NCBI GenBank assembly: GCA_008373165.1
Contig: RQOU01000068.1
Location: forward strand, 1 to 61,022
Direction of reading: 5' to 3'
DNA: 61,022 nt
Source of the DNA: SAR202 cluster bacterium
Lineage (GTDB): Bacteria > Chloroflexota > Dehalococcoidia > Lucifugimonadales > Lucifugimonadaceae
The translations under genes were made by a program, and so were the position numbers. How positions within the stretch are numbered: position 1 is the first letter of the stretch; every line of letters starts with the position of its first letter. Shown here one piece after another: positions 52,469 to 60,342 of the stretch. The notes below the pieces were generated by a model that was given only the letters and a program-made list of their open reading frames with translations, was not told the DNA's origin and made no database searches.

Positions 52469-52738
52469 TCAGTCGGCTTCGATCAAATTTACAAGCTTCG
52501 CCTGTAATTCTTTAGCATCTGGTAAAGAAGGGTATCGCCCTAATTTGCCCTTATCGAACTCGATCTCACCGTTTAGGCTGACCGTAAAAACACCGGCCTG
52601 TCCAGGGGTGAGAGTGATAGCCACATTGGACTTACCTACCGCATAAAGTTCGCTTCCCATCCAGAAAGCCACTGAATGGTACCCTCACGGGACACAATAT
52701 TCGATTTCAACGCGCACTTTCGCGGGGAATTCAACCAT
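52469..52738 (-). CDS. SelW/Rdx-family selenoprotein with in-frame UGA (selenocysteine) at codon 18
   Basis: An 89-residue thioredoxin-like Rdx protein (SelW/SelT/SelH family). Read from the ATG at 52738, it begins MVEFPAKVRVEIEYCVP, then TGA at codon 18 (52687-52685), then GYHSVAFWMGSELYAVG and continues in frame to a normal stop. The TGA falls in the redox motif CxxU, where the tandem paralogue next door has CVPC. A strong stem-loop begins six bases after the TGA. A GGAG ribosome binding site lies six bases before the ATG. The downstream GTG (52672) that a conventional caller would use is a relic of this UGA. Family members are small selenium-dependent thiol oxidoreductases. The selenocysteine machinery (SelA, SelB, SelC, SelD) is not in this window. 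Confidence 0.87.
52657..52679 (-). promoter_or_regulatory. SECIS-like stem-loop of the SelW gene
   Basis: In the mRNA, CCAUUCAG and CUGGAUGG pair over eight base pairs (one U-G) around a seven-base loop UGGCUUU. The stem starts five bases after the UGA, so the loop begins at position 17 counted from the U of UGA, and a G lies in the first two loop bases. Distance, stem length and loop G fit the bacterial SECIS pattern. The element lies within the coding frame, as in bacteria. Confidence 0.75.
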
Positions 52739-52744
52739 TGAAAA

Positions 52745-52748
52745 CTCC
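52745..52748 (-). promoter_or_regulatory. Ribosome binding site GGAG for the SelW selenoprotein
   Basis: GGAG on the minus strand, six bases before the ATG at 52738. It supports the full-length start and argues against the shorter GTG start inside the SECIS-like hairpin. Confidence 0.7.
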
Positions 52749-52784
52749 AGTATTCTGGCCCAAACACCCGGACTACAGAAAATA

Positions 52785-53069
52785 TTAGCTAGTCTGTATC
52801 ACAGCACCTGATTCAATCATATTAGCGACCTGTGCCTTAATGTCTTTAACTTCCATGATGTGTGGTGAGCGGCCCTGATCTTTTTTATCCCAAAGCACTC
52901 GACCGTCGACTGTCACCTTGAACGCACCGCTGTGGCCAGGCTTCAGAGAGATAGCTAACGCTGGTCCAGCTGCTTGAAACAACTCGCTAACCATACTCGC
53001 TGCTAAATTAGCGTATCCACACGGAACGCAATATTCGATTTCAGCTTCCATCTTCCAATGATCAGACAT
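52785..53069 (-). CDS. SelW/Rdx-family protein with Cys (CVPC) active site
   Basis: A 94-residue Rdx-family protein. EIEYCVPCGYANLAASM holds the redox CxxC motif, and ALAISLKPGHSGAFKVTVDG and KDQGRSPHIMEVKDIKAQVAN match the SelW/Rdx fold (the 20-residue limit is respected by splitting the second block). It aligns with its downstream neighbour over its whole length, with cysteine in place of the neighbour's UGA. Transcription begins upstream of this gene and runs into the selenoprotein gene after 46 bases. A GAGGTGA ribosome binding site lies seven bases before the ATG. Relatives act in redox homeostasis, and the pair probably shares one role with different reactivity. Confidence 0.88.
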   Translation of the reverse strand: MSDHWKMEAEIEYCVPCGYANLAASMVSELFQAAGPALAISLKPGHSGAFKVTVDGRVLWDKKDQGRSPHIMEVKDIKAQVANMIESGAVIQTS

Positions 53070-53367
53070 ATATTCACCTCAGACTATTCGTCAATAAAAA
53101 CGGGGTAGCACGAGCACTAATTTAGTTTCTAACTAACCTGCAAACCCATTAGAAAGATCGTATCAGGTAGCTCGAACAAAAATAACATGTTCTTGAAAAA
53201 TCATTTCCCTGTTTACTCAATTAATTTCAATAGCAAAAGTTCAAGTTGCGATATACTGCGAGTCAGTTCAAAGACATGAATATATGTTGAAGTAATCCTA
53301 ATGAGCGTAAGTCGCTCCACGATTTGAGGATGACGCAGCGTCAACATACTCGAGGTGGACACAATAT
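53070..53367. other. Intergenic region between divergent SelW pair and GNAT gene
   Basis: This 298-base stretch is AT-rich and has no coding frame. It contains a GAGCG/CGCTC hairpin (53303-53317), a small TGACG-CAG-CGTCA hairpin (53331-53343) and the ribosome binding site of the GNAT gene (GAGGTGG near 53352). The divergent promoters are presumably here, but no convincing hexamer pair was found. Confidence 0.6.
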
Positions 53368-53982
53368 ATGCCCTCAAACGTCGAATTACGTCCTGTGACG
53401 CGGGAAGACGTACAAAGATTATCAATCTGGTTAGATGACCCTGATGTATCTGATGCCTGGTTCGGCCGATATACATACGGAGATCCAGCTCATTTGGGAT
53501 ATGAACCTAAGAACATGATTGACGCCACCGAGGAAGAGTGGGACGAAGTGTTTCATGACCCTCACCACGAACCGCATCGCGATATATTCTCAATATATAC
53601 AGCGTCCGGAGAGCACATTGGAGAAGGTCAACTTTCTATAGATGAACCGCTCGGAGATGCTCAGATGTCAGTTCTTATCGGGTTGAAATCATTATGGCAC
53701 CAGGGATATGGTTCCTCATCTGTAATGGCAATGCTAGAACACATTTTTGAGCACCTAGGGCTACACCGCGCTTGGGTTGATGTTCCGGAATACAATACTG
53801 CTGCCAGAACCATGTTTGAACACATTGGGTTCCAGCACGAAGGTACGCTTCGACAAAGTCGACCACATCACGGATCCCGATACAACTCGGTGATTCTAGG
53901 TATGCTCTCTGATGAGTATGCAAACGCTTACCCAGAAGGAACTCTCAGCCACGTAACCACTTGGGATTCTCCGAAATTTTAG
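53368..53982 (+). CDS. GNAT-family N-acetyltransferase, RimJ/RimL-like
   Basis: A 204-residue GNAT protein. It starts with VELRPVTREDVQRLSIWLDDPDV, the usual RimJ/RimL opening (quoted LRPVTREDVQRLSIW). The acetyl-CoA binding motif A is VLIGLKSLWHQGYGSSSV with the QGYGSS loop, and motif B is RAWVDVPEYNTAARTMFEHIGFQHEGTLRQ, which holds the conserved NxxA and the helix after it (quoted YNTAARTMFEHIGF). It transfers an acetyl group to an amine, possibly ribosomal or a small molecule. A ribosome binding site stands before the ATG. It is the only plus-strand gene after mdh and the SDR, and it converges on thrC. Confidence 0.9.
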   Translation: MPSNVELRPVTREDVQRLSIWLDDPDVSDAWFGRYTYGDPAHLGYEPKNMIDATEEEWDEVFHDPHHEPHRDIFSIYTASGEHIGEGQLSIDEPLGDAQMSVLIGLKSLWHQGYGSSSVMAMLEHIFEHLGLHRAWVDVPEYNTAARTMFEHIGFQHEGTLRQSRPHHGSRYNSVILGMLSDEYANAYPEGTLSHVTTWDSPKF

Positions 53983-53996
53983 ATCCAACAGCCCGA

Positions 53997-55199
53997 TCAA
54001 AGACCTAACGCCGGGCCAAGCACATCTAGGTATTTCATTCCGGAACCGGTATTAAGCAGTACAACACGCTCGTCACGCTCGACTTGATGTGAATCTAACA
54101 ATATCTGAAGTGCAGACAATGTCGCCCCGCCCTCTGGAGCCGGAAATATCCCCTCATATGTAGACATATCACGGACGGAGTCAACCATCTGATCATCTGT
54201 TACAGTCAAAGCCGTTCCACCACTCTGTCGCACCGCTCGTATAACTAAAAAATCACCGACAGCAGCCGGCACCCGCATGCCAGCTGCGAGAGTAGAGGGA
54301 TTCAAGAACGGGTCAGCAAACTCAACCCCCTTTTTGTAAGCATCTACCAAGGGGGCACACCCTTCAGCCTGCACACACACCATACGCGGTCGTTCCGGGC
54401 CAATCCACCCCAGTTCTTCAAGCTCATCAAGCGCCTTCCAAATACCGACAATCCCTGTTCCGCCACCTGTTGGATATATAACAACATCTGGAATCTGGAA
54501 TCCAAGTTGCTCAACAATTTCATATCCCATGGTCTTCTTGCCTTCGACTCGATAGGGTTCTTTTAGTGTTGAAACATCAAAAAACCCACGTTCTTCAGCA
54601 GCTTTTCCGGAAACACGTCCTGCATCGGTAATGAATCCGTCTACAAGATTCAAATCCGCCCCATGGGCGATGCATTCGACCTGATTCGCATAAGGAGCAT
54701 CCTTTGGCATATAGACATGAGCTTCCATTCCAGCTGCCGCCGAATAAGCGGACAGTGCTCCACCAGCGTTGCCGGCGGAGGGCATGGTCAACTTGGTTTG
54801 CCCTAGCTCAAGAGCCTTCGAGACCGCAGCAGACAACCCACGCGCCTTGAACGACCCTGTCGGATTCACCCCTTCGTCTTTAATCAGCAAAGACTTCATG
54901 CCCAGATGTTTCCCCAACCGTTCGGCTATGTGAAGAGGAGTATGCCCTTCACCAAGTGTCACAATATTTGCCGGGTCGACAACCGGCATGACCTCACGGT
55001 ACCGCCACATATTCGACTCACGATCAGCCAAAGAATCCTTGGTGAGCGTCTCAGAGGCCTTACCAAGGTCATAACGAGCCAAATATGGCTTACCGTTTTC
55101 AGGATTCAAACGATGAGGATATTTATGGTCTACAGTTTCACCTGAAAGCGAACACTCTAGGTGAGTAATTTGACTACGAATATGAGTTCGATAGGACAA
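53997..55199 (-). CDS. thrC: Threonine synthase
   Basis: Threonine synthase converts O-phosphohomoserine to threonine with PLP. The 400-residue protein has a short N-terminal helper region with THLECSLSGETVDHKYPHR. PLP-binding K118 is in GVNPTGSFKARGL. Next come MPSAGNAGGALSAYSAAAG and the phosphate-binding PTGGGTGIVGIWKALDELEE. The C-terminal catalytic region has EGIFPAPEGGATLSALQ. The N terminus is of the longer plant/bacterial type and lacks a zinc ribbon despite one cysteine. It converges on the GNAT gene and follows the cyclophilin lipoprotein gene by 47 bases. Confidence 0.93.
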   Translation of the reverse strand: MSYRTHIRSQITHLECSLSGETVDHKYPHRLNPENGKPYLARYDLGKASETLTKDSLADRESNMWRYREVMPVVDPANIVTLGEGHTPLHIAERLGKHLGMKSLLIKDEGVNPTGSFKARGLSAAVSKALELGQTKLTMPSAGNAGGALSAYSAAAGMEAHVYMPKDAPYANQVECIAHGADLNLVDGFITDAGRVSGKAAEERGFFDVSTLKEPYRVEGKKTMGYEIVEQLGFQIPDVVIYPTGGGTGIVGIWKALDELEELGWIGPERPRMVCVQAEGCAPLVDAYKKGVEFADPFLNPSTLAAGMRVPAAVGDFLVIRAVRQSGGTALTVTDDQMVDSVRDMSTYEGIFPAPEGGATLSALQILLDSHQVERDERVVLLNTGSGMKYLDVLGPALGL

Positions 55200-55246
55200 T
55201 CAATTCTCCAAACAAAAAATGTGGTCATAAATATTTACAAAACAGA

Positions 55247-58195
55247 TCAATTTTCCACTATTGAAATGGAAAGAATTGTGACCCCTGACTTAGACGCTAT
55301 GACAGGATCGCGCTCAGCCATTCCCATGACAATCTCATTCCCAATCGTAACGCGACCAAAAACCGAGTGGCATGCTACAGCGTCGTCAGCACAGTTTTTT
55401 GCCACGCCATTTTCAAAAGCATCAAGTTCGGTGGCCACGCCGTGCGTTATGAAAAATTGACTCCCATTAGTGTTAGATCCAGCATTTGCCATTGACAACG
55501 TGCCCGCTGAATCATGTGAAAGATCACGACTAAATTCGTCGTTGAAAATATAATCTGGGCCATCAATCACTTCAGTTGTAGGTTCAGGATCACCTGACTG
55601 AGACAGGTATCCAGCAATCACACGATGAAACTCCAAACCATCATAAAAACCTATACGCGCTAGATTTATAAAATTCTCTACAGTAAGCGGCGCCTGGTCA
55701 TCATAAAGTTCTACCGTAATCGTTCCAGCATCAGTCACAATTACCGCAGAATATTCTAATGAGGTATCCAATGCACCTGAAGGTGGTGCGGGCTTGTCAC
55801 CAGGCACAAGCATCTTCTTTTCTACATCTTCATGATGATCGAATACAGGATCGCCAAAGGCCCTTGGGCGCCACGACATTCTAGCCGGAAGCTGATCTGC
55901 CGAAACTACTCGTCGCAGGCCTGAGCTATCTGAATCCATCAACCAGGCGGCACCAGTACCGGCATCCACCGCCATAAGTTCAGAATCATCCGGGGCCCAG
56001 CCGGCAACAAGAAATTCCAAACTCGATTGAATTAATTTAGGTTCCAAATCCACAAGGTTAATCGTCCCTAAATTAAGCACTCCATCGTCCGTACCCAACC
56101 CAAAATGAATACCGGATCCGTCACGTGTCCAGCCAAATGCGACACTTCCAAATGGGCCTATCGCTTCGGGAGGTCTCACCAGAGCAGGATCAAAGAGCAT
56201 CATACGAACCAACCCATCAGCAGTGTTCTGGGATGCTAATAACTGCATCCCATCCGGAGACCAGTAAGGAAGAATGTGTTGGGCGTCGTGATCTTCACTA
56301 ACACGTATGGCGTCCTCGATTGTAATCGGTGCTTCTTCTAAATTCTCAGGGATGGATGCAACATACAATTGCCACCTATCATCCTCCAGAGTGACAAAAG
56401 CTAATGACCCGCCATCAGGCGATACATCTGGCATAGAAGCTCCGCCGGCCACATCCGTAACCTGAACTACGGCTCTTGTCAGCAGATCCAACGTGTAAAT
56501 CTGCAGTTCACCAGTCAAATCAGATACATATACAAGTCGAGATCCGTCAGGCCACCATGAAGGTGCAAGCTCCATTGCACCATTATCGTTAAAGCTGATA
56601 TCAGCTGAGCCTAGTTGGGCAGTTTCGAGATCTAAAAAGAGAATCCCGCCGCCATCCTGATCCATAACCTCCACGGCTATTATGTTCGATGAACGCTGTC
56701 GGATATTCACGTCCGATTGCGCAACAATTTCAATTGCGTTCCCAGCGACATGGGCGGGCAACGTTACGGTTATTGCGTTTTCGAAATCCCCTATCTCATA
56801 ACCTGCTATGAATATCGCTATCTCGCTACCTCTCCCGGCACTAGAATATTCATACTCATATTCTTCTTCTTCTATGTCTAAAACATTGCCGTATGCATCA
56901 GACGCCAAAACCACAAAAGGAGATCCCGCGCCAATCGCTATAGAATCGTTATCTGGAAGGATATGCAATGATTCAGCGGGGCCAGGTTCGATCTTCAACG
57001 GAATAATCACAGATGATTCAACCCCGTGAAGAATACCTCGACCACTTATACCTTCCTCAAAATATTCACCCGCTACTGTTCCAGCGGTGAATATCCCTGA
57101 ATCAGTTATTGATCCGATATCTGAGCTATCGGCAGACCACTTCATTTCGTCAAGGGTAAGAGAATTCCCAAACCGGTCAGTACCAAAAACTGAGAGTTGG
57201 ACAGAATCTCCTATTTGCAACGATGCAGGAACATCAAATGGATGTAGTTGATCGAGAATTCCTGGTCTTATGATCCCAGAAACTACGGTTTCAATAACGC
57301 GACCATTCAGTTCAACTTCCACGGAAACCAGTGATTCCTCACCGTTCGAGGCGATAGTACTCGGCTCGAACCTGCCTGTGGAATCCACACTATCACCGTC
57401 TCTAATAGCCTTAAAACGCAAAGAAGCTGATTCGAGTAAATGCCCTGCCTCATCAATAGCGCTAACTTTTATATTTTCAGAACGGGCTACTTGCACATCG
57501 AGTTTGTCTGGTTCGATAAAAACAGCATGAAGGTCTCCTCCGATAATCTCTATTCCGAATTTTTGAACTACTTCTACACCAAGCCGCTCAAACGAAACGG
57601 TTATCGCATCAGGATAATTACCGACATGCTTACCAGCTGTAAAAATCCCTGAGGCATTTATTTGGCCAGCGGCAGGATCACAATCCCAGTCAAATACAGG
57701 ATCCACAATAGAATTCCCAAGAACATCAAAAGCCTTGGCTGTGAATCCCGCCGATGATAGGTATGTGATCGAATCAGGTATTTGACCCACATCGATCCAA
57801 CCTGCTTCACCAGGTAGAATCGTGACGGTGTTCTCAGCTACAGAACTCCTGCCATCCTTTACAACGGTCAATCTGACGTTGAAAGTACCTGCATCTTGAA
57901 ATATATGCTCAGGATCACGTTCCTCACTGCCAACACCATCACCAAAATCCCAGCGAAATCTATCCGCTTCTATAGATTCATCAATGGCGAATGAGATTGC
58001 ATGGGGAGCGTTGCCTATTTCGTTGGAAATGCTGAATTGCGGAGCGATCGGCCTTGAACATGCCCCCAGCAGCATTAGCGCGCCTATCGCTAACAACACT
58101 AATGTAAATTTGTGTTTTTCTGAAAACAGAAACAAGCTAGCTCTAACATCCCTTTCATAAATTGAATCAACATACGGCAGTAGGGCTAGTGACAT
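55247..58195 (-). CDS. Large lipoprotein with PKD, Ig-like, TolB-type propeller and cyclophilin domains
   Basis: A 982-residue predicted lipoprotein. The signal segment LVLLAIGALMLLGACSR has a lipobox with Cys46; an in-frame TTG at 58135 would give a more typical 25-residue signal. A PKD domain follows (residues about 54-128, RWDFGDG). Ig-like or bacterial-adhesin repeats occupy about 130-515, with repeated GIFTAG segments. TolB/PD40-type propeller repeats lie near 540-815, with PSWWPDGSRLVYVSD and MPDVSPDGGSLAFV. The C-terminal cyclophilin is near 820-982, with IFNDEFSRDL, AGTLSMANAGSNTNGSQFF and VFGRVTIGNEIVM. The cyclophilin insert carries two cysteines (NCADDAVACH) absent from classical forms. 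It is probably a cell-surface or outer-face folding factor of unusual architecture. Confidence 0.85.
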   Translation of the reverse strand: MSLALLPYVDSIYERDVRASLFLFSEKHKFTLVLLAIGALMLLGACSRPIAPQFSISNEIGNAPHAISFAIDESIEADRFRWDFGDGVGSEERDPEHIFQDAGTFNVRLTVVKDGRSSVAENTVTILPGEAGWIDVGQIPDSITYLSSAGFTAKAFDVLGNSIVDPVFDWDCDPAAGQINASGIFTAGKHVGNYPDAITVSFERLGVEVVQKFGIEIIGGDLHAVFIEPDKLDVQVARSENIKVSAIDEAGHLLESASLRFKAIRDGDSVDSTGRFEPSTIASNGEESLVSVEVELNGRVIETVVSGIIRPGILDQLHPFDVPASLQIGDSVQLSVFGTDRFGNSLTLDEMKWSADSSDIGSITDSGIFTAGTVAGEYFEEGISGRGILHGVESSVIIPLKIEPGPAESLHILPDNDSIAIGAGSPFVVLASDAYGNVLDIEEEEYEYEYSSAGRGSEIAIFIAGYEIGDFENAITVTLPAHVAGNAIEIVAQSDVNIRQRSSNIIAVEVMDQDGGGILFLDLETAQLGSADISFNDNGAMELAPSWWPDGSRLVYVSDLTGELQIYTLDLLTRAVVQVTDVAGGASMPDVSPDGGSLAFVTLEDDRWQLYVASIPENLEEAPITIEDAIRVSEDHDAQHILPYWSPDGMQLLASQNTADGLVRMMLFDPALVRPPEAIGPFGSVAFGWTRDGSGIHFGLGTDDGVLNLGTINLVDLEPKLIQSSLEFLVAGWAPDDSELMAVDAGTGAAWLMDSDSSGLRRVVSADQLPARMSWRPRAFGDPVFDHHEDVEKKMLVPGDKPAPPSGALDTSLEYSAVIVTDAGTITVELYDDQAPLTVENFINLARIGFYDGLEFHRVIAGYLSQSGDPEPTTEVIDGPDYIFNDEFSRDLSHDSAGTLSMANAGSNTNGSQFFITHGVATELDAFENGVAKNCADDAVACHSVFGRVTIGNEIVMGMAERDPVIASKSGVTILSISIVEN

Positions 58196-58290
58196 CAGTT
58201 AAAACCATGAAAAATTCTAATAAGGATTTCCACCTAAAAATAGATCGAATACCCTGCAAAACTTCGTGTCAAATCTGAACATTCGCTTTC

Positions 58291-59037
58291 TCATGTTAGG
58301 CCTGGAACAGGTAGTTCAAAATCAGCCAAATCAGCCCAACTCAACTCCAGATTCAGTTTTTCAGCCAGCATGGATGCAATTATTTCAGCACAATCATCGG
58401 TAGAAATGGGAGTCCCCATTTCTGCCTGAACAGACGTAACGGCAAGATTGGGCATGCCACACGGAATGATTTTCCCAAAATAACTGAGATCAGTCGAAAC
58501 ATTTAATGCAAACCCATGCATCGATACTCCATCGGATATCCTGACTCCAATAGCCGCAATCTTCCTGCCCTCAGGATTCACTCCATGCCGCCTCTTTTCG
58601 TTTGGAATACCACCTACCCAGACACCTGTCTCTCCATCTATTAAATGAGCTTGAATGCCCAAGACATTCAGAGTTTCGACTATGGATAATTCCAGGATTC
58701 TCACATATTTCACGGGGCTAAAAGACAATGCCCTGACATCAATTATGGGATAGCCCACCAGCTGCCCTGGTCCATGATATGTGGCTTCACCACCGCGATC
58801 CGTTTCAAAAACCTCTACCCCTAAGTTATGAAGAGTTTCCTTATCCAGCAACACATGCGACTCATTTGCTCGACGTCCCATGGTGATTACATGGTTATGT
58901 TCCAATAATAAGAGAATATCTGCGGCGCCAATTCGCTTACGCCTGGTGTGAAAAAAACGTTGAATATCAAGAGCTTTACGGTATTCGACGGTGCCGAGCC
59001 TGAGCCCGTGGATTTCTCGTACGCTTTCTGTACTCAT
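58291..59037 (-). CDS. lipB: Octanoyltransferase LipB
   Basis: LipB moves octanoyl groups from acyl carrier protein to lipoyl domains. The 248-residue protein has HVITMGRRANESHVLLD, RGGEATYHGPGQLVGYPIID (20 residues), the catalytic lysine in GRKIAAIGVRIS and the catalytic cysteine in IIPCGMPNLAVTS. HGFALNVSTDLSYF is another family block. The E2 gene, a lipoyl-bearing client, is 19 bases upstream in the same transcript, so the enzyme is encoded next to its substrate protein. LipA is not in the window. The ORF is complete. Confidence 0.95.
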   Translation of the reverse strand: MSTESVREIHGLRLGTVEYRKALDIQRFFHTRRKRIGAADILLLLEHNHVITMGRRANESHVLLDKETLHNLGVEVFETDRGGEATYHGPGQLVGYPIIDVRALSFSPVKYVRILELSIVETLNVLGIQAHLIDGETGVWVGGIPNEKRRHGVNPEGRKIAAIGVRISDGVSMHGFALNVSTDLSYFGKIIPCGMPNLAVTSVQAEMGTPISTDDCAEIIASMLAEKLNLELSWADLADFELPVPGLT

Positions 59038-59056
59038 CTTTAATCAATCACACGGT

Positions 59057-60340
59057 TCAATCAAATTTTGAAGATCCATCAATGGATTCAAGGCCCAGCT
59101 TAACCGCTTGGAGAAACTTCGATGCCTCAGCGCCATCAATAATGCGGTGATCAAAAGACAGACAGATATTCATCATCGAATGCACTCTGACAGTGTCTAC
59201 GCCTTCTTCGCTTACTACAACCGGACGCTTCACGATAGCCTCAGTAGTAAGAATGGCAGCCTGAGGGTGATTTATGATCGCACCTCCCCATACAGAACCC
59301 AATGCGCCTGTGTTATTCAACGTAAAAGTTCCGCCCTGGACATCATCCAAAGTTGTCGATCCATCTCTAGCACGCTCGATCACTGAATCCAACGCACGAG
59401 CAATATCAACTATAGACAAATCATTAGCTTGGTGAATAACGGGCACGATCAAACCTTCAGAAGCAGCTACTGCCACACCAATATTGATTGCTCCTTTAAT
59501 AACTATCTTGTCATCCGACCACGTAGAGTTGATTATCTCGTTGGACTTAAGGGCAGCAGCCACCACGTATAGAGCAATTGGCAAATATGTGAGACCAACA
59601 CCATACTGTTCCTCAAACAACGCCCTGTTCTGCGTACGCCACTCAACCATTCCAGTCACATCCACTTCAACTGCAGACCAAGCATGCGGAATCTCAGACA
59701 CAGATTTGACCATGTGGTCAGAAATCATTTTTCGAATTGCAGTTGGCTCAATTAGACGATCTTCAGTAGAAAGAATTGGGAATTCATCGCTACGAGAGTA
59801 TTCAACTGCAGCAAGGACATCTTTTTTGGTCACTCGCCCGCCCAATCCAGTACCCGTCAAGGTATTTAAATCAACTCCATGCTGGCTCGCGAGTCTGGAA
59901 ACTACAGGTGAAAATCCCTTTTGACGCTTATCTTCATTTGAAGTCGTTTCAGCAACATTCTGTGGAGTCGGTTCGAGTGGCTTCAAACTTGTATCCAGAA
60001 ATTCGCCACCTGTCGGTCCGACATTTGCTCCTTCAACAAGGCTACCGATGCGATTCTCCGCAGGGGTGTGCATATCTGAAACTTCTGAGACTACTCCGCT
60101 TTCCTGAGGTTCCATTTGCGCAATTACCGCACCCATCAACACGGTCTCACCCTCAGACGCCAGTATTTCAATAAGGGTACCTGTGATGGGAGATGGCACA
60201 TCCATCACAACTTTATCCGTAATGACTTCTACCAGTGGATCATATTTTTCGATCACATCACCAGCAGATTTCAGCCATTTCCCGATAACCGCCTCAGTAA
60301 CGGATTCGCCAACATGGGGCAGCTGCACCTCAAATGCCAT
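59057..60340 (-). CDS. 2-oxoacid dehydrogenase E2 (dihydrolipoamide acyltransferase)
   Basis: This 427-residue core subunit of a pyruvate or branched-chain 2-oxoacid dehydrogenase complex has three parts. One lipoyl domain lies near residues 1-78, with lipoyl-lysine K43 in EVITDKVVMDVPSP. A flexible linker follows. The peripheral subunit-binding domain is near 145-182 (SPVVSRLASQHGVDLNTLTG). The catalytic acyltransferase domain follows, with LNNTGALGSVWGGAIINHPQ and the HxxxD-like SFDHRIIDGAEA. One lipoyl domain is typical of many Gram-positive and Chloroflexota E2 proteins. It begins two bases after the E1-beta stop and precedes lipB. Acyl specificity is not decidable from the sequence. Confidence 0.93.
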   Translation of the reverse strand: MAFEVQLPHVGESVTEAVIGKWLKSAGDVIEKYDPLVEVITDKVVMDVPSPITGTLIEILASEGETVLMGAVIAQMEPQESGVVSEVSDMHTPAENRIGSLVEGANVGPTGGEFLDTSLKPLEPTPQNVAETTSNEDKRQKGFSPVVSRLASQHGVDLNTLTGTGLGGRVTKKDVLAAVEYSRSDEFPILSTEDRLIEPTAIRKMISDHMVKSVSEIPHAWSAVEVDVTGMVEWRTQNRALFEEQYGVGLTYLPIALYVVAAALKSNEIINSTWSDDKIVIKGAINIGVAVAASEGLIVPVIHQANDLSIVDIARALDSVIERARDGSTTLDDVQGGTFTLNNTGALGSVWGGAIINHPQAAILTTEAIVKRPVVVSEEGVDTVRVHSMMNICLSFDHRIIDGAEASKFLQAVKLGLESIDGSSKFD

Positions 60341-60342
60341 AT

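Noticed and set aside
52469-52672. A 67-residue protein starting at GTG 52672 as the real product
   Set aside because: It would lack the first strand and the redox motif, and its start lies inside a strong hairpin with no ribosome binding site. The full frame through the TGA matches the paralogue end to end.
52685-52687. The TGA as a nonsense mutation (pseudogene)
   Set aside because: The codon sits exactly at the known Sec position, the frame is otherwise intact with conserved residues on both sides, and a SECIS-like hairpin follows. A random mutation would not explain all three.
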